Shown here piece after piece: positions 17,622-26,577 of a DNA stretch of 64,000 nt. Within the stretch, counting starts at the first letter, position 1, and each line of letters begins with the position of its first letter. Both the position numbers and the translations under genes were made by a program. Source of the stretch: JANTGF01 sp963750735 (GTDB taxonomy: Bacteria > Bacteroidota > Bacteroidia > Bacteroidales > VadinHA17); assembly GCA_963750735.1 (NCBI GenBank), contig CAVVRY010000007.1, forward strand, positions 456,037-520,036, read 5' to 3'. The notes below the pieces were generated by a model. It saw nothing but the letters and a program-made list of their open reading frames with translations, searched no databases and was not told the origin of the DNA.

Positions 17622-19505
17622 CTAATCTTCGAGTGTTGACAAATCGCCCTCATCAATCCCAAGAGCTCTAGACTTCAAGACCCTTCGCATTATTTTCCCA
17701 CTTCTTGTTTTTGGCAGTCCATCTGAAAAAATTAATTCAGAAGGCTTTGCAATGGGGCCTATTTCCTTGGCTACATATTCTTTCAGCTCTTCAGCGAGGG
17801 AATCACTGGCAGATACTCCTTCCTTCAGGATAACAAATGCATGAATTGCGTTACCTCTCAGCTCATCTGGCAATCCCACTGCTGCCGCTTCTGTTACAGC
17901 TGGATGACTTACCAGGGCGCTCTCAATCTCAGCAGAACCAAGCCGATAACCACTCACCTTGAGAACATCATCCATTCTCCCAATAATCCAGAAGTAACCG
18001 TCCTCATCTATTCTTGCAGAATCGCCAGTAAGGTACCAACCCTGCTTTTCAAACTGCTTCCAATACTTTTCAATAAAACGATCAGGGTCATTCATTATTG
18101 TTCTTGCCATGCCCGGCCACGGGCTTTTAATAACCAGTGTTCCTTCTTCACCAGCCTTTACATCATTACCATTATCGTCGACCACAGATATTTCATTTCC
18201 AAAGAATGGTTTGGTTGCAGATCCAGGTTTCAGTGGAGTAATAGGCAAAGGAGTAATCATAAAACCACCTGTCTCTGTTTGCCACCAGGTATCCATTATA
18301 GGGCACTTTTCCTTCCCAACCACCTCATAATACCACTTCCATGCTTCGGGATTAATCGGTTCTCCAACGGAGCCAAGCAATCTCAATGTACTCAAATCAT
18401 GCTTATCAACCCATGAAGCTCCAAATCTCATCAGTCCACGAATAGCTGTGGGTGAGGTATATAATATATTTACTCCGTATTTCTCGATGATAGACCACCA
18501 CCTGTTTGGATATGGATGATTTGGGGCGCCTTCATAAAGGATGATAGTTGCACCATTAATCAGTGGGCCATAAACTATATAGCTGTGGCCTGTAATCCAA
18601 CCCGGGTCAGCGGCACACCACCACCGATCTTCTGGTTTAATATCAAAAACATAATTATAAGTTGTAGAGGTGTATACCTGGTAGCCACCATGAGTATGAA
18701 CAAGTCCTTTTGGCTTGCCAGTTGTACCTGATGTATAAAGGATAAATAGTGGATCTTCAGCATCTAATTCCTCTGTGGCAGCAACGGGGCTTGCGATAGG
18801 CATACCCATCAAATCATGCCAGAAAAAATCACGATCATTCTCCATAAAACATTCTTCACCAGTACGTTTTACTGTAATGCAAACTTCGATGGTTGGTGAT
18901 CGTTTCATTGCTTCATTTGCAATACATTTAAGCTTTGTGGGTTTACCTCTTCTGTACCCACCATCGGCTGTTACCAAAACACGACTATGTGCATCGGCTA
19001 TACGTTCTGCCAATGCTTCAACGCTAAATCCTCCATATACTACACTGTGTGCTGCTCCCAACTTTGCGCATGCGAGCATAGCAATAACTAATTCAGGAAT
19101 CTGAGGCATGTAAATGGTCACAATTTCTCCCTTCTTCACCCCCATTGCCAATAAAACATTGGTGAATTTTGAGACTTCCCGGTTTAAAGCATGATAAGAA
19201 TAGGTTTTCACATCCCCCGGTTCCCCTTCCCAGATAAGTGCCATTTTATTTCTAACAGATGTTTGCAGATGCCTGTCAATGGCATTCGAAATAATATTTG
19301 TTTTGCCTCCCACAAACCATTTATAAAATGGCTTATTAGAATCATCAAGTACTTTGTCCCATTTTTTATACCAGAAAAGCTTATCTGCTTCCTCTGCCCA
19401 AAAAGTCTCCCTGTTCTGTATTGACTTTTTATATAAAGTTTCATAATCTTTTATATGGGCATTCTTTATTACCTCTTCCGATGGATGATACAAATCTTTC
19501 ATCAT
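17622..19505 (-). CDS. acs: Acetyl-CoA synthetase (AMP-forming)
   Basis: 627-residue acyl-CoA synthetase that converts acetate, CoA and ATP to acetyl-CoA via acetyl-AMP. The AMP-binding signature YTSGTTGKPKG lies near residues 257-267; GGFSVEALAERI, WWCAADPGWITGHSY, DTWWQTETGG and the hinge region TGDSARIDEDGYFWIIGR follow in the expected order. The C-terminal lysine motif GLPKTRSGKIMRR holds the acetylation-controlled catalytic Lys. The length is close to the family norm of about 650. It has its own promoter and supplies acetyl-CoA from acetate, presumably including that released by the deacetylases nearby. Confidence 0.95.
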   Translation of the reverse strand: MMKDLYHPSEEVIKNAHIKDYETLYKKSIQNRETFWAEEADKLFWYKKWDKVLDDSNKPFYKWFVGGKTNIISNAIDRHLQTSVRNKMALIWEGEPGDVKTYSYHALNREVSKFTNVLLAMGVKKGEIVTIYMPQIPELVIAMLACAKLGAAHSVVYGGFSVEALAERIADAHSRVLVTADGGYRRGKPTKLKCIANEAMKRSPTIEVCITVKRTGEECFMENDRDFFWHDLMGMPIASPVAATEELDAEDPLFILYTSGTTGKPKGLVHTHGGYQVYTSTTYNYVFDIKPEDRWWCAADPGWITGHSYIVYGPLINGATIILYEGAPNHPYPNRWWSIIEKYGVNILYTSPTAIRGLMRFGASWVDKHDLSTLRLLGSVGEPINPEAWKWYYEVVGKEKCPIMDTWWQTETGGFMITPLPITPLKPGSATKPFFGNEISVVDDNGNDVKAGEEGTLVIKSPWPGMARTIMNDPDRFIEKYWKQFEKQGWYLTGDSARIDEDGYFWIIGRMDDVLKVSGYRLGSAEIESALVSHPAVTEAAAVGLPDELRGNAIHAFVILKEGVSASDSLAEELKEYVAKEIGPIAKPSELIFSDGLPKTRSGKIMRRVLKSRALGIDEGDLSTLED

Positions 19506-19571
19506 AAAGTATTTTAATTAATTATTGAATTTCATTAAGTGTTAAGCTTATTTAAGCGTGACATTAAAAAA

Positions 19572-19602
19572 TAAAAGTAGTATTTCTGATTGAAAAAACA
19601 AT
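19572..19602 (-). promoter_or_regulatory. Candidate promoter of acs
   Basis: Read on the minus strand, ATTG is followed after exactly 19 bases by TACTTTTA, a close match to the Bacteroidota TTTG-N19-TAnnTTTG promoter. It lies about 65 bases upstream of the acs ATG. Only the final base of the -7 box differs from consensus. Confidence 0.5.
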
Positions 19603-19747
19603 GTTACAGAATAGCTGGAGGCTGTTATACTAAATTACTATAATATTACCATATCAGTAATAATGCCTTTTCAAAAAGATTTTCACAAACTTGATATAAA
19701 TTAGGAATCTAAATTTTCACAAATAATTCATTTTTGAAATAATATCG

Positions 19748-19755
19748 TATTTTTG
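19748..19755 (+). promoter_or_regulatory. Candidate -7 element of the exported phosphatase-like gene
   Basis: TATTTTTG, a full match to TAnnTTTG, ends 20 bases before the ATG at 19776. A TTTG at 19733-19736 is too close (11 bases) to be the usual -33 box, so only the -7 element is supported. Confidence 0.4.
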
Positions 19756-19775
19756 TTAATGAAAACAAGCCTCAG

Positions 19776-20525
19776 ATGAGCAAAACAATACACATCAAAT
19801 TTGGACCTCTGGTTATTGGAATTTTATTTTTTGGGATTGCAATAAACTTATCGGCTCAACCTTTCTATACTAAACTTACAGAGTATACATCTACCTTATC
19901 ATCAGAGTTTAATAAAATTCCTGGGGAAAGGAAGGAAATTCTTGAAGAGATTGGAGACTTTATTTCAGCTCAAAACGATAAGAAATCAACTGTCCAATTG
20001 CTGTTCATCTGTACTCTGAATGCAAGGAGAAGTCAGTTTGCCCAGGTATGGGCTCAAACTGCAGCTTACCATTACAAGTTAAGGAATATTAAGGCTTTTT
20101 CAGGTGGTCATAATGAAACAGCCATTAATTTCAGAATACTGGAAGCTCTGAGAAAAGCAGGTTTTGAAATAACTGCTTCAGAAGTATATTCTCAAAACCC
20201 GGTTTATTTGCTCAGCATGGGACGAAGATATCCTGACATCTTTATTTTTTCGAAAAAATATGATTACTGGAACAATCCACACATGGACTTTGCATCTATT
20301 TTGTGTAGTAAGGATTTATTTGAAATGAAACTCCAACCCAATGGTTCTAATCAAACGATTTTCTTGCCTTATGAAGACATCCATATTTTTGATTCCTCTG
20401 CCAATAATTATCTGCGGAACGATGAAATTTGTCGGCAAATTGCCAGAGAAATGTTCTATTTAATGGATTATGTAAAGAATTCAAAAAATAATCAAAAGAA
20501 GAAAAAAGAGAAAAAGAAGTCTTAA
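19776..20525 (+). CDS. Exported low-molecular-weight phosphatase / arsenate-reductase-like protein
   Basis: 249 residues with an N-terminal signal peptide (cut near NLSAQ) and a domain resembling LMW protein-tyrosine phosphatases and ArsC-type arsenate reductases. The P-loop reads FICTLNARRSQFAQ, which fits CX5R-S (Cys-X5-Arg-Ser). After the core there is an extended insert and a Lys-rich tail of about 15 residues. LMW phosphatases are normally cytoplasmic and about 150 residues, so export is unusual. No arsenic resistance genes are near. It may act on phosphoproteins or small phosphates in the periplasm. Monocistronic between divergent acs and an unknown gene. Confidence 0.68.
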   Translation: MSKTIHIKFGPLVIGILFFGIAINLSAQPFYTKLTEYTSTLSSEFNKIPGERKEILEEIGDFISAQNDKKSTVQLLFICTLNARRSQFAQVWAQTAAYHYKLRNIKAFSGGHNETAINFRILEALRKAGFEITASEVYSQNPVYLLSMGRRYPDIFIFSKKYDYWNNPHMDFASILCSKDLFEMKLQPNGSNQTIFLPYEDIHIFDSSANNYLRNDEICRQIAREMFYLMDYVKNSKNNQKKKKEKKKS

Positions 20526-20630
20526 GAATAGCCCTAATTTATTTTATCCCCCCTATTACTATTACCATGGCTCGATTTTTGCTAGACAGTACTCAATAGT
20601 CCAAACTTTTATATTTAGATTAAAACCTGC

Positions 20631-21320
20631 ATGAAAACAATTAAAAAAGCCTTATCCGTTATCCTAGTTATCCTTACATCAACAGTATTGCATGCTCAAG
20701 ACTGGACAATGGAAGTAAATGATATCAGAGACTACCATCGAATGATAAACACTGGTTCAAAAGTTAATAACTCTTATGATGATATTGAGGGAAATCCATA
20801 TTTTTTTGAAGATTTTAGAGAAGGTTCTGTAATTACAAAGAATGGAAAAAAATACAATGGGGAATTCAGGTATGATCTATACGCCGATGAGATTGAGTTC
20901 AAACTCGACGGTGATATTTACTGGATTGCTAATCCTGAGCTGATGGAGTATATCAAAATTGATGGTCAGGTATTTGTCTATTATGACAAAGACATGACTG
21001 ATTCAAAAAATGGCTTTTATTACCAGGTTTTGGTTATGGGCGAATGCAAGTTGCTGTATCGAAAAGGGATTAACCTAAAAGAGGCGGAACCGCCTAAACC
21101 ATATGTTGATGCTAAACCAGCAACTTTTATTGATCGCAAACCATTGTATTACATTCAAAAAGGAATTGCCTATCCACAAAGGGTTTCCAACAAAGGTGAT
21201 TTATTGGAAAATTTATCAGACAAGAAACAGGAAGTTTCAACGTTTATTAAGAAGAATAAGATATCTGTCAACAATAAAGATGAGTTGATAGATCTGATTG
21301 AGTTTTACAATAGTTTATAG
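20631..21320 (+). CDS. Secreted protein of unknown function
   Basis: 229 residues with a signal peptide cut near VLHAQ. The middle (residues about 60-140) looks like a small beta domain with repeated aromatic residues, and the C-terminal part is Lys/Asp-rich and probably helical. I recognise no catalytic motif and no family. It lies between the phosphatase-like gene and the DUF6452/DUF6048 pair on the same strand, with a gap of about 100 bases on the left, so it may have its own promoter. Periplasmic or outer-membrane location is likely. Confidence 0.6.
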   Translation: MKTIKKALSVILVILTSTVLHAQDWTMEVNDIRDYHRMINTGSKVNNSYDDIEGNPYFFEDFREGSVITKNGKKYNGEFRYDLYADEIEFKLDGDIYWIANPELMEYIKIDGQVFVYYDKDMTDSKNGFYYQVLVMGECKLLYRKGINLKEAEPPKPYVDAKPATFIDRKPLYYIQKGIAYPQRVSNKGDLLENLSDKKQEVSTFIKKNKISVNNKDELIDLIEFYNSL

Positions 21321-21359
21321 ATTAGAGCCTACTTATCTTTCAGCTTAAATAATAATCTC

Positions 21360-21367
21360 TATTTTTG
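21360..21367 (+). promoter_or_regulatory. Candidate -7 element of the DUF6452/DUF6048 pair
   Basis: TATTTTTG matches TAnnTTTG perfectly and ends 26 bases before the preferred ATG at 21394. Its last base coincides with an in-frame GTG, which argues against the longer GTG start at 21367. Confidence 0.45.
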
Positions 21368-21393
21368 TGAAAATTGTAAAATTAGAGTTTAGG

Positions 21394-21849
21394 ATGAGAT
21401 TATTATTTTTATTCACTTTGTTGGTCCTGGCATCAGCTTGTAATATCAACAGGCCGTGTGATGAGCCCACGAAATTTCCTGTCCAGACTGGTTTCTATGA
21501 TTATAATAATGATTTACTTTCAGATACCATTGTAGAGAACCTTAGTCTGTATGGAATTGGAAAAGAAGACAGTTTAATATATCAGGGTATTGACACTAAC
21601 AAGGTAAGTTTCAGGCTTGATCCATTTTCAGATTCAACGAAAATAGTGATTATGGGTTTTGCAAAAACTGACACCCTTACATTTATTTATAACAGGCATC
21701 TTGAACTGGTATCCCCTGAGTGTAGTTTTGCAATGTTTTTTGATATTCACACCATTCTTAGAACCACTAACTTCATAGATTCATTATCGTTACTCGATAA
21801 TACACTTAATGCAAATACGCAGGAGCATTTACGGATTTTTGTGCGTTAG
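21394..21849 (+). CDS. DUF6452-family lipoprotein
   Basis: About 151 residues from the ATG at 21394, which gives a clear lipoprotein signal (lipobox ASAC). The core, with GFYDYNNDLLSDTIVENLSLYGIG and later LTFIYNRHLELVSPECSF, fits DUF6452, a Bacteroidota lipoprotein family of unknown role. Its 3' end overlaps the next gene by 41 bases in another frame. In related genomes DUF6452 and DUF6048 genes are usual neighbours, as here, which supports both calls. Probably a partner of the outer-membrane protein encoded next to it. Confidence 0.72.
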   Translation: MRLLFLFTLLVLASACNINRPCDEPTKFPVQTGFYDYNNDLLSDTIVENLSLYGIGKEDSLIYQGIDTNKVSFRLDPFSDSTKIVIMGFAKTDTLTFIYNRHLELVSPECSFAMFFDIHTILRTTNFIDSLSLLDNTLNANTQEHLRIFVR

Positions 21850-22483
21850 TTTAATATTTGGCAGTTCCCTGTCAAGTTATGCACAAGCTGATTCAACTAT
21901 ACGAGTCGGTGGCATTACAATTGGAATTGATGTTTCTCGCTTTTTCGTCCAAATTTGGAATCCTATCCGTGGAAATTATGAGGTTTCATTGGGGGGTGAT
22001 ATTGGAAAAAAATTCTCACTAAATGGTGAAGCTGGGATTTTAACAACAAACTTCGATGAAGAAACCTATCATTATGAATCCGGCGGAACTTATTTTCGAT
22101 TTGGTTTTCAATATAATATACTTAAACGAAGACCCAATGATGACAATGCAATATTTCTTGGATTGTTGTATGGATTATCGTTATACGAACACAAAGCCGA
22201 TCAGATTACAATAAATGATGGTTATTGGGGATCAGGAAGCGGAAGTATACCATTGACAAAATTAACAGGTAATTGGGCGGAATTTAAAGGAGGAATGCGT
22301 GTTGAGGTATTTCGTAACTGGTATCTTGGTTGGTCTATTCGCTTAAGAATTTATTTATTCGGTCAGGAGGATCCGGTTATGACTCCCTATATAATACCAG
22401 GGTTTGGCAAAGCTGATAAAACTCTATCGATAGGAATGAGTTATTCAGTATTTTTTAAAATCCCATACAGGAAAAAGAAATAA
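21809..22483 (+). CDS. DUF6048-family outer-membrane protein
   Basis: 224 residues with a signal peptide ending near SSYAQA. The mature part begins with a stretch around GGITIGIDVSRFF and alternates hydrophobic and polar residues, ending in YSVFFKIPYRKKK. It resembles a small beta-barrel and fits DUF6048, whose members sit next to DUF6452 lipoproteins in Bacteroidota. The start lies inside the DUF6452 gene with 41 bases of overlap, suggesting coupled translation and joint function at the outer membrane. Function unknown. Confidence 0.72.
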   Translation: MQIRRSIYGFLCVSLIFGSSLSSYAQADSTIRVGGITIGIDVSRFFVQIWNPIRGNYEVSLGGDIGKKFSLNGEAGILTTNFDEETYHYESGGTYFRFGFQYNILKRRPNDDNAIFLGLLYGLSLYEHKADQITINDGYWGSGSGSIPLTKLTGNWAEFKGGMRVEVFRNWYLGWSIRLRIYLFGQEDPVMTPYIIPGFGKADKTLSIGMSYSVFFKIPYRKKK

Positions 22484-22543
22484 AAATTCCGATTCCGCTA
22501 AATCAGATTGGAATCAAGTAGTTCCAGATTTTATAATATTCTA

Positions 22544-22551
22544 TACTTTTG
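22544..22551 (+). promoter_or_regulatory. Candidate -7 element of the small beta-barrel gene
   Basis: TACTTTTG matches TAnnTTTG and ends 30 bases before the preferred ATG at 22582. No clear -33 box is seen at the usual distance. Confidence 0.38.
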
Positions 22552-22581
22552 ACATTATTTACAATAGAATTAGCTTCAAAA

Positions 22582-23187
22582 ATGAAGGCAATAACAAGGA
22601 GGAAAATACTGATTTCATTATTCTGCACCCTTTTATACCTAACTCCACATTCAATGCATGGACAGGATGCAAGATTTGGTATTGTTGTCGGTCCAAATTT
22701 TTCAACACTTAGCAGTAATTTCTTTGAAGGACACTTCAGGGTAGGATTCCATGCAGGAGTTTTTGGTCAATTTAAGTTCTCAGAAAAATGGGCATTAAGA
22801 CCCGAGCTTTTTTATTCCCAACAGGGAATGACTATTCGGGATGAACCCGGGTCATATACAAAGTTCATGAACTATAACAACTATATCAACCTACCTGTAC
22901 AACTTGAATACTTCTTTAATGATCGATTTTCACTCCAGTTTGGCCCAGGATTGGGTTTTTTACTTAAAGCAAAAGAAATAACAAAGTATCCTGGTAATGA
23001 TAACACCGAAGATGTTACCGATACATATAACCGGGTAGATGTTGGTTTCTACCTGGGATTTGAATATTCCTTTAAAAAGCACTTTGGCCTTGGATTGAGG
23101 TTTTATAGTAGTTTTATGTATGTTGAAATTGGCGCCGACCGCAAAAGAAATTTGTTTTTCCAGCTGCCTCTCACCTATAAGTTCTAA
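22582..23187 (+). CDS. Outer-membrane beta-barrel (PorT-like) protein
   Basis: About 201 residues from the ATG at 22582, chosen because it opens a standard signal peptide (cut near MHGQ). The mature protein has the pattern of an eight-stranded outer-membrane barrel: GIVVGPNFSTLSS, HAGVFGQFKFSEKWALRPELFYSQQG, INLPVQLEYFF and a final strand LPLTYKF ending in Phe. This matches the outer-membrane protein beta-barrel family common in Bacteroidota. It is convergent with the ABC transporter gene, only 23 bases away. Specific role unknown. Confidence 0.82.
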   Translation: MKAITRRKILISLFCTLLYLTPHSMHGQDARFGIVVGPNFSTLSSNFFEGHFRVGFHAGVFGQFKFSEKWALRPELFYSQQGMTIRDEPGSYTKFMNYNNYINLPVQLEYFFNDRFSLQFGPGLGFLLKAKEITKYPGNDNTEDVTDTYNRVDVGFYLGFEYSFKKHFGLGLRFYSSFMYVEIGADRKRNLFFQLPLTYKF

Positions 23188-23210
23188 GTCTTATTTGCAT
23201 AAACCTTTTT

Positions 23211-26200
23211 CTATTGACCAGGAAGTTTTCCTCGCATCTTTCTCCTTAGCTGCACCCTTGACTGTATCCTGTCAAGTCTACGTATTCGAAAAGCGTTAAC
23301 TGCAGTTGCAAATCGTTGAAGAAGATTGAGATAAAGAACCAGATATGCAACCAGAGACATAAACCAGATGATCTGCAAATTAAACCAATAGGTTTCTATC
23401 TCCAATCTTCCTATCCTTTTTATTGGTGCAAACATATGTGCACGACCAATTCTGGAATCTGGTTTTTCAAATATGGGATCCATTCTTTGAACCAAATGAT
23501 CACCAATTTCAATAATTTTTTGTAGCTGATTCTTATTCAATACCAGGTTTGAAATACTGGTATTCGTATAATTGTTTTGAAACTGTAATAAGGCATTTTT
23601 TCCGCCAACCTGCACTTCTACTTCACTGTAAATCTCATCCCTTCTAGTGCTAGCCCGGTTATTCATAACCTGGTATAGATATTGAAGAGAATCAAGATAA
23701 TTTTCTACCTCCGATTTTACAATTGGTGTAAAATACTCAGGATCAATCCTTCTAATTACATTACCCGGGTGTATACCCGTCACATTTTTAAGATCATTCA
23801 ATTCGTTTCGTACAACTTTTAAGTTGTTCTCTACCCTTGCGTTATTTGTTCCTTCAGCTTTTAATCTTTTTGCCTCATCCATCAATCCTCGGATTTCTGG
23901 AAATAGGAATGCAGTTTTAAACATAGCCACACTGATTTGCATTTCAAGATCAAAGAAGTTTTTTTCGAACTTGTTATTTTTGAACTGGTTTACTGCCAAT
24001 GCCTCAAATGCCCATCTGGAAGTCATTATATCTCCAATTAAAGGTACATTCTTCGAGTGCTTTTTAAGGCTGCGCAATTTATCGAAGGGGACCACAGTCC
24101 CACTAAAAAGAATTTGAGGAACCAAAAGAAGCGGGATAACAATATATATACTCGCTACTGATTTCAGTGCAGCAGAAATATTTAATCCTAGCAAATTTGC
24201 CAGAGAAGCAGCAGAAAACAAAATCATCCAGTACTTGAAGGTCATCCCTTTTATTTCAAGCATATAGTTGCCTATAATTACAAAACTCAATACCTGAACT
24301 GCTGATATGGTAAGTACAATAAAAACTTTTGAGTTTATATAGCTGAAGCGACTTAGGTTTAGAAATGATTCCCGTTTTAAAATTCGGGCATCTTTTATGA
24401 TCTCTTCTGCACTAACTATCATGCCCAGAAATAATGCAACTATAACAGACATAAAAAGATACGACACCATATTATCATTTCCTATGAATACATAATCATC
24501 AGGATTATCAGCTGAACCACTAAAATACTTTGTAAAATAACCGATAATTACAGCAAGCAATGGAGATTCAAGGAAAGTAATAAGCAAATATTGTTTATTG
24601 ACGAGCTTTGCTTTAACATCTCTTGCAACAAAAACCTTAAATTGATTCCAAAGATCAGGAACCTTAAAATGAATTTCAGGTAGTTTTATTTTGCTTGGTT
24701 TTTGAACTGATTGAGATTCTGTTTTTTTCTGGTATTTATCGTACCATTCCTTTGGAGTGAATTTTCTAATATCGGTAAACCTTCCATACTTGTTAACAAA
24801 AGTTGATTCAACAATTCCAAGTATCTGTTCAGGATTTACATTACCACAAGTTGTACACTGGCTTTCTTTGGCGTCCAACTGATTATTCTCAGTTTTAAAA
24901 TACACCAGGGAATCAAGTGGGTCTCCTTGAAATATCATGTGCCCCCCCTTGTCCATAACCAGAATTCGGTTGAAAAGCTTAAAAATATCGGAGGATGGTT
25001 GATGAATATTTACCAAAACAATTTTGCCGGCAAAGGTTTGTCTTTTTAACAGCCGCATTACCTTTTCAGCATCTCGTGAAGACAATCCAGATGTGGGCTC
25101 ATCAACAAATAAAATCAGTGGTTCACGTAGGAGCTCTAACCCAATGTTTAAGCGTTTTCGTTGCCCGCCACTTATATATTTTTCCAGAGGATTACCAACT
25201 TTTAAGTATCGTATCTCATAAAGGTCCAAGTCCTTAAGGAGCCTAATTACTGATTTTAAAATTCGGATTTCTGAATACTCGCTAAAACACAATTTAGCAT
25301 TGTAGTAAAGATTCTGAAATACAGTAAGATCATCTATCAAAAGGTCATCCTGTGGGATATATCCAATTACACCTTCTAATTTTTCATGGTAGTTATGCAG
25401 ATCATAACCATTTATGTAAATTCTCCCTTTTTGAGGAACCAATGAACCATTTAAAACATTCAGAAGGGTTGATTTTCCAACTCCACTTCCACCTACAATC
25501 CCTATCAATTCACCTGCATCTGCTTTAAAAGTAAATTTCTGAACACCATTTTCACTATTGTGGAACTTATATTCCACATCAGTAGCCAGATATTCCAGAT
25601 CGCCTTTAATTGTACCCTGAAAATACCGTGAAGTTAGTGTACTAAAATAAATTGGGGTAAAGCTCGGGCTTTTTATAAAAGAACCTAAATCTAAGAATTC
25701 GACAACACCAGGATGGATGATGGATGCATTTTTAAACAAATCCTGGCTTCCATAGTACTTAAACATGAAAAAGTTAGCACTTCTCACATACAAAGCAATG
25801 AGCTGGCCCTCCAATCCATTCCATGTCAAATGCTTAACCTGTCCTGCTTTTTCCAATTCATTCTTGTCGACCAGAATTAGCCTTTCTTTTCGAATTCCTT
25901 GAATCCATGGACTAAGAACCATGAAATAAATGTCACTGTATTCTTTATCACTTATATTGAAAGAGTCTTTAACTGTTTTTAAAAAGTCTTTCTCTTTCAT
26001 AGAAATGTAGCCATCTTCATTGGCAAATTCCAACAATCTACTTATTATACGAATTTTCTCATGCTGTTCCAGTATGCTATTGCTGTATTCACATATCACA
26101 AGCGCTTTAACTGATTGTGAAGATCTCTTCTTTAAATCCCCAACCTTTCCCCCATCCTCAACATCAACTTTATGGTATTCTTTTAAATAATTTCTGAATA

Positions 26201-26351
26201 ATTGAAGGAAATCTGAAACCTGTTCCTCTGCCGCGATCCTATTTAGTGCATCCAACAGAATTTCTTCAGCTTTATGGCTAATCCTTCCTTTGTTTACATT
26301 GGCAACCAGTGCAAACAACTGTACCAATACCTTAAGTGTAGATTCTTTCAC
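23211..26351 (-). CDS. ABCG-like ABC transporter with N-terminal TerB-like domain
   Basis: 1046 residues in one chain. Residues about 1-150 are helical and resemble TerB-like (tellurite resistance) domains. A poorly conserved module follows, then an ABCG-type ATPase (about 270-480) with Walker A GGSGVGKST, signature ISGGQRKRLN and Walker B LFVDEPTSGLSSRD. A Cys pair CTTC sits just after it, then an ABC-2-type membrane domain with segments around 595-800 and a final helix near 1000-1020. A long soluble, partly coiled-coil insert (about 830-970) interrupts the last membrane part. Being self-contained, it would work as a homodimer. Substrate unknown. Confidence 0.85.
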   Translation of the reverse strand: MKESTLKVLVQLFALVANVNKGRISHKAEEILLDALNRIAAEEQVSDFLQLFRNYLKEYHKVDVEDGGKVGDLKKRSSQSVKALVICEYSNSILEQHEKIRIISRLLEFANEDGYISMKEKDFLKTVKDSFNISDKEYSDIYFMVLSPWIQGIRKERLILVDKNELEKAGQVKHLTWNGLEGQLIALYVRSANFFMFKYYGSQDLFKNASIIHPGVVEFLDLGSFIKSPSFTPIYFSTLTSRYFQGTIKGDLEYLATDVEYKFHNSENGVQKFTFKADAGELIGIVGGSGVGKSTLLNVLNGSLVPQKGRIYINGYDLHNYHEKLEGVIGYIPQDDLLIDDLTVFQNLYYNAKLCFSEYSEIRILKSVIRLLKDLDLYEIRYLKVGNPLEKYISGGQRKRLNIGLELLREPLILFVDEPTSGLSSRDAEKVMRLLKRQTFAGKIVLVNIHQPSSDIFKLFNRILVMDKGGHMIFQGDPLDSLVYFKTENNQLDAKESQCTTCGNVNPEQILGIVESTFVNKYGRFTDIRKFTPKEWYDKYQKKTESQSVQKPSKIKLPEIHFKVPDLWNQFKVFVARDVKAKLVNKQYLLITFLESPLLAVIIGYFTKYFSGSADNPDDYVFIGNDNMVSYLFMSVIVALFLGMIVSAEEIIKDARILKRESFLNLSRFSYINSKVFIVLTISAVQVLSFVIIGNYMLEIKGMTFKYWMILFSAASLANLLGLNISAALKSVASIYIVIPLLLVPQILFSGTVVPFDKLRSLKKHSKNVPLIGDIMTSRWAFEALAVNQFKNNKFEKNFFDLEMQISVAMFKTAFLFPEIRGLMDEAKRLKAEGTNNARVENNLKVVRNELNDLKNVTGIHPGNVIRRIDPEYFTPIVKSEVENYLDSLQYLYQVMNNRASTRRDEIYSEVEVQVGGKNALLQFQNNYTNTSISNLVLNKNQLQKIIEIGDHLVQRMDPIFEKPDSRIGRAHMFAPIKRIGRLEIETYWFNLQIIWFMSLVAYLVLYLNLLQRFATAVNAFRIRRLDRIQSRVQLRRKMRGKLPGQ

Positions 26352-26529
26352 GAAATAATAATTCAGTTAGTAAACTTGATTCCCAAATACATTTAAGTAA
26401 GAAAATTGTGTGTATTTACAAAAATAGGAATTAACATGGATTATTTATTTTATAATATCAATTTGATGCTACCATATTTTGTTGAACTGGTTTTAGGCAT
26501 CAAAAAAACTCTTTTTCGCTTCTATTCAT

Positions 26530-26562
26530 TTTGAATAAAGTATTTATAATTGTCTACTTTTA
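26530..26562 (+). promoter_or_regulatory. Candidate promoter of the PaaI-type thioesterase gene
   Basis: TTTG at 26530-26533 and TACTTTTA at 26555-26562 are separated by 21 bases, close to the Bacteroidota promoter form. The -7 box is 15 bases from the ATG at 26578, giving a very short leader. Confidence 0.42.
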
Positions 26563-26577
26563 TCAAAAAATTCAATA

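Noticed and set aside
17841..18416. A 191-codon open frame on the plus strand inside acs
   Set aside because: It is fully antisense to the well-conserved acetyl-CoA synthetase and its translation resembles no known protein.
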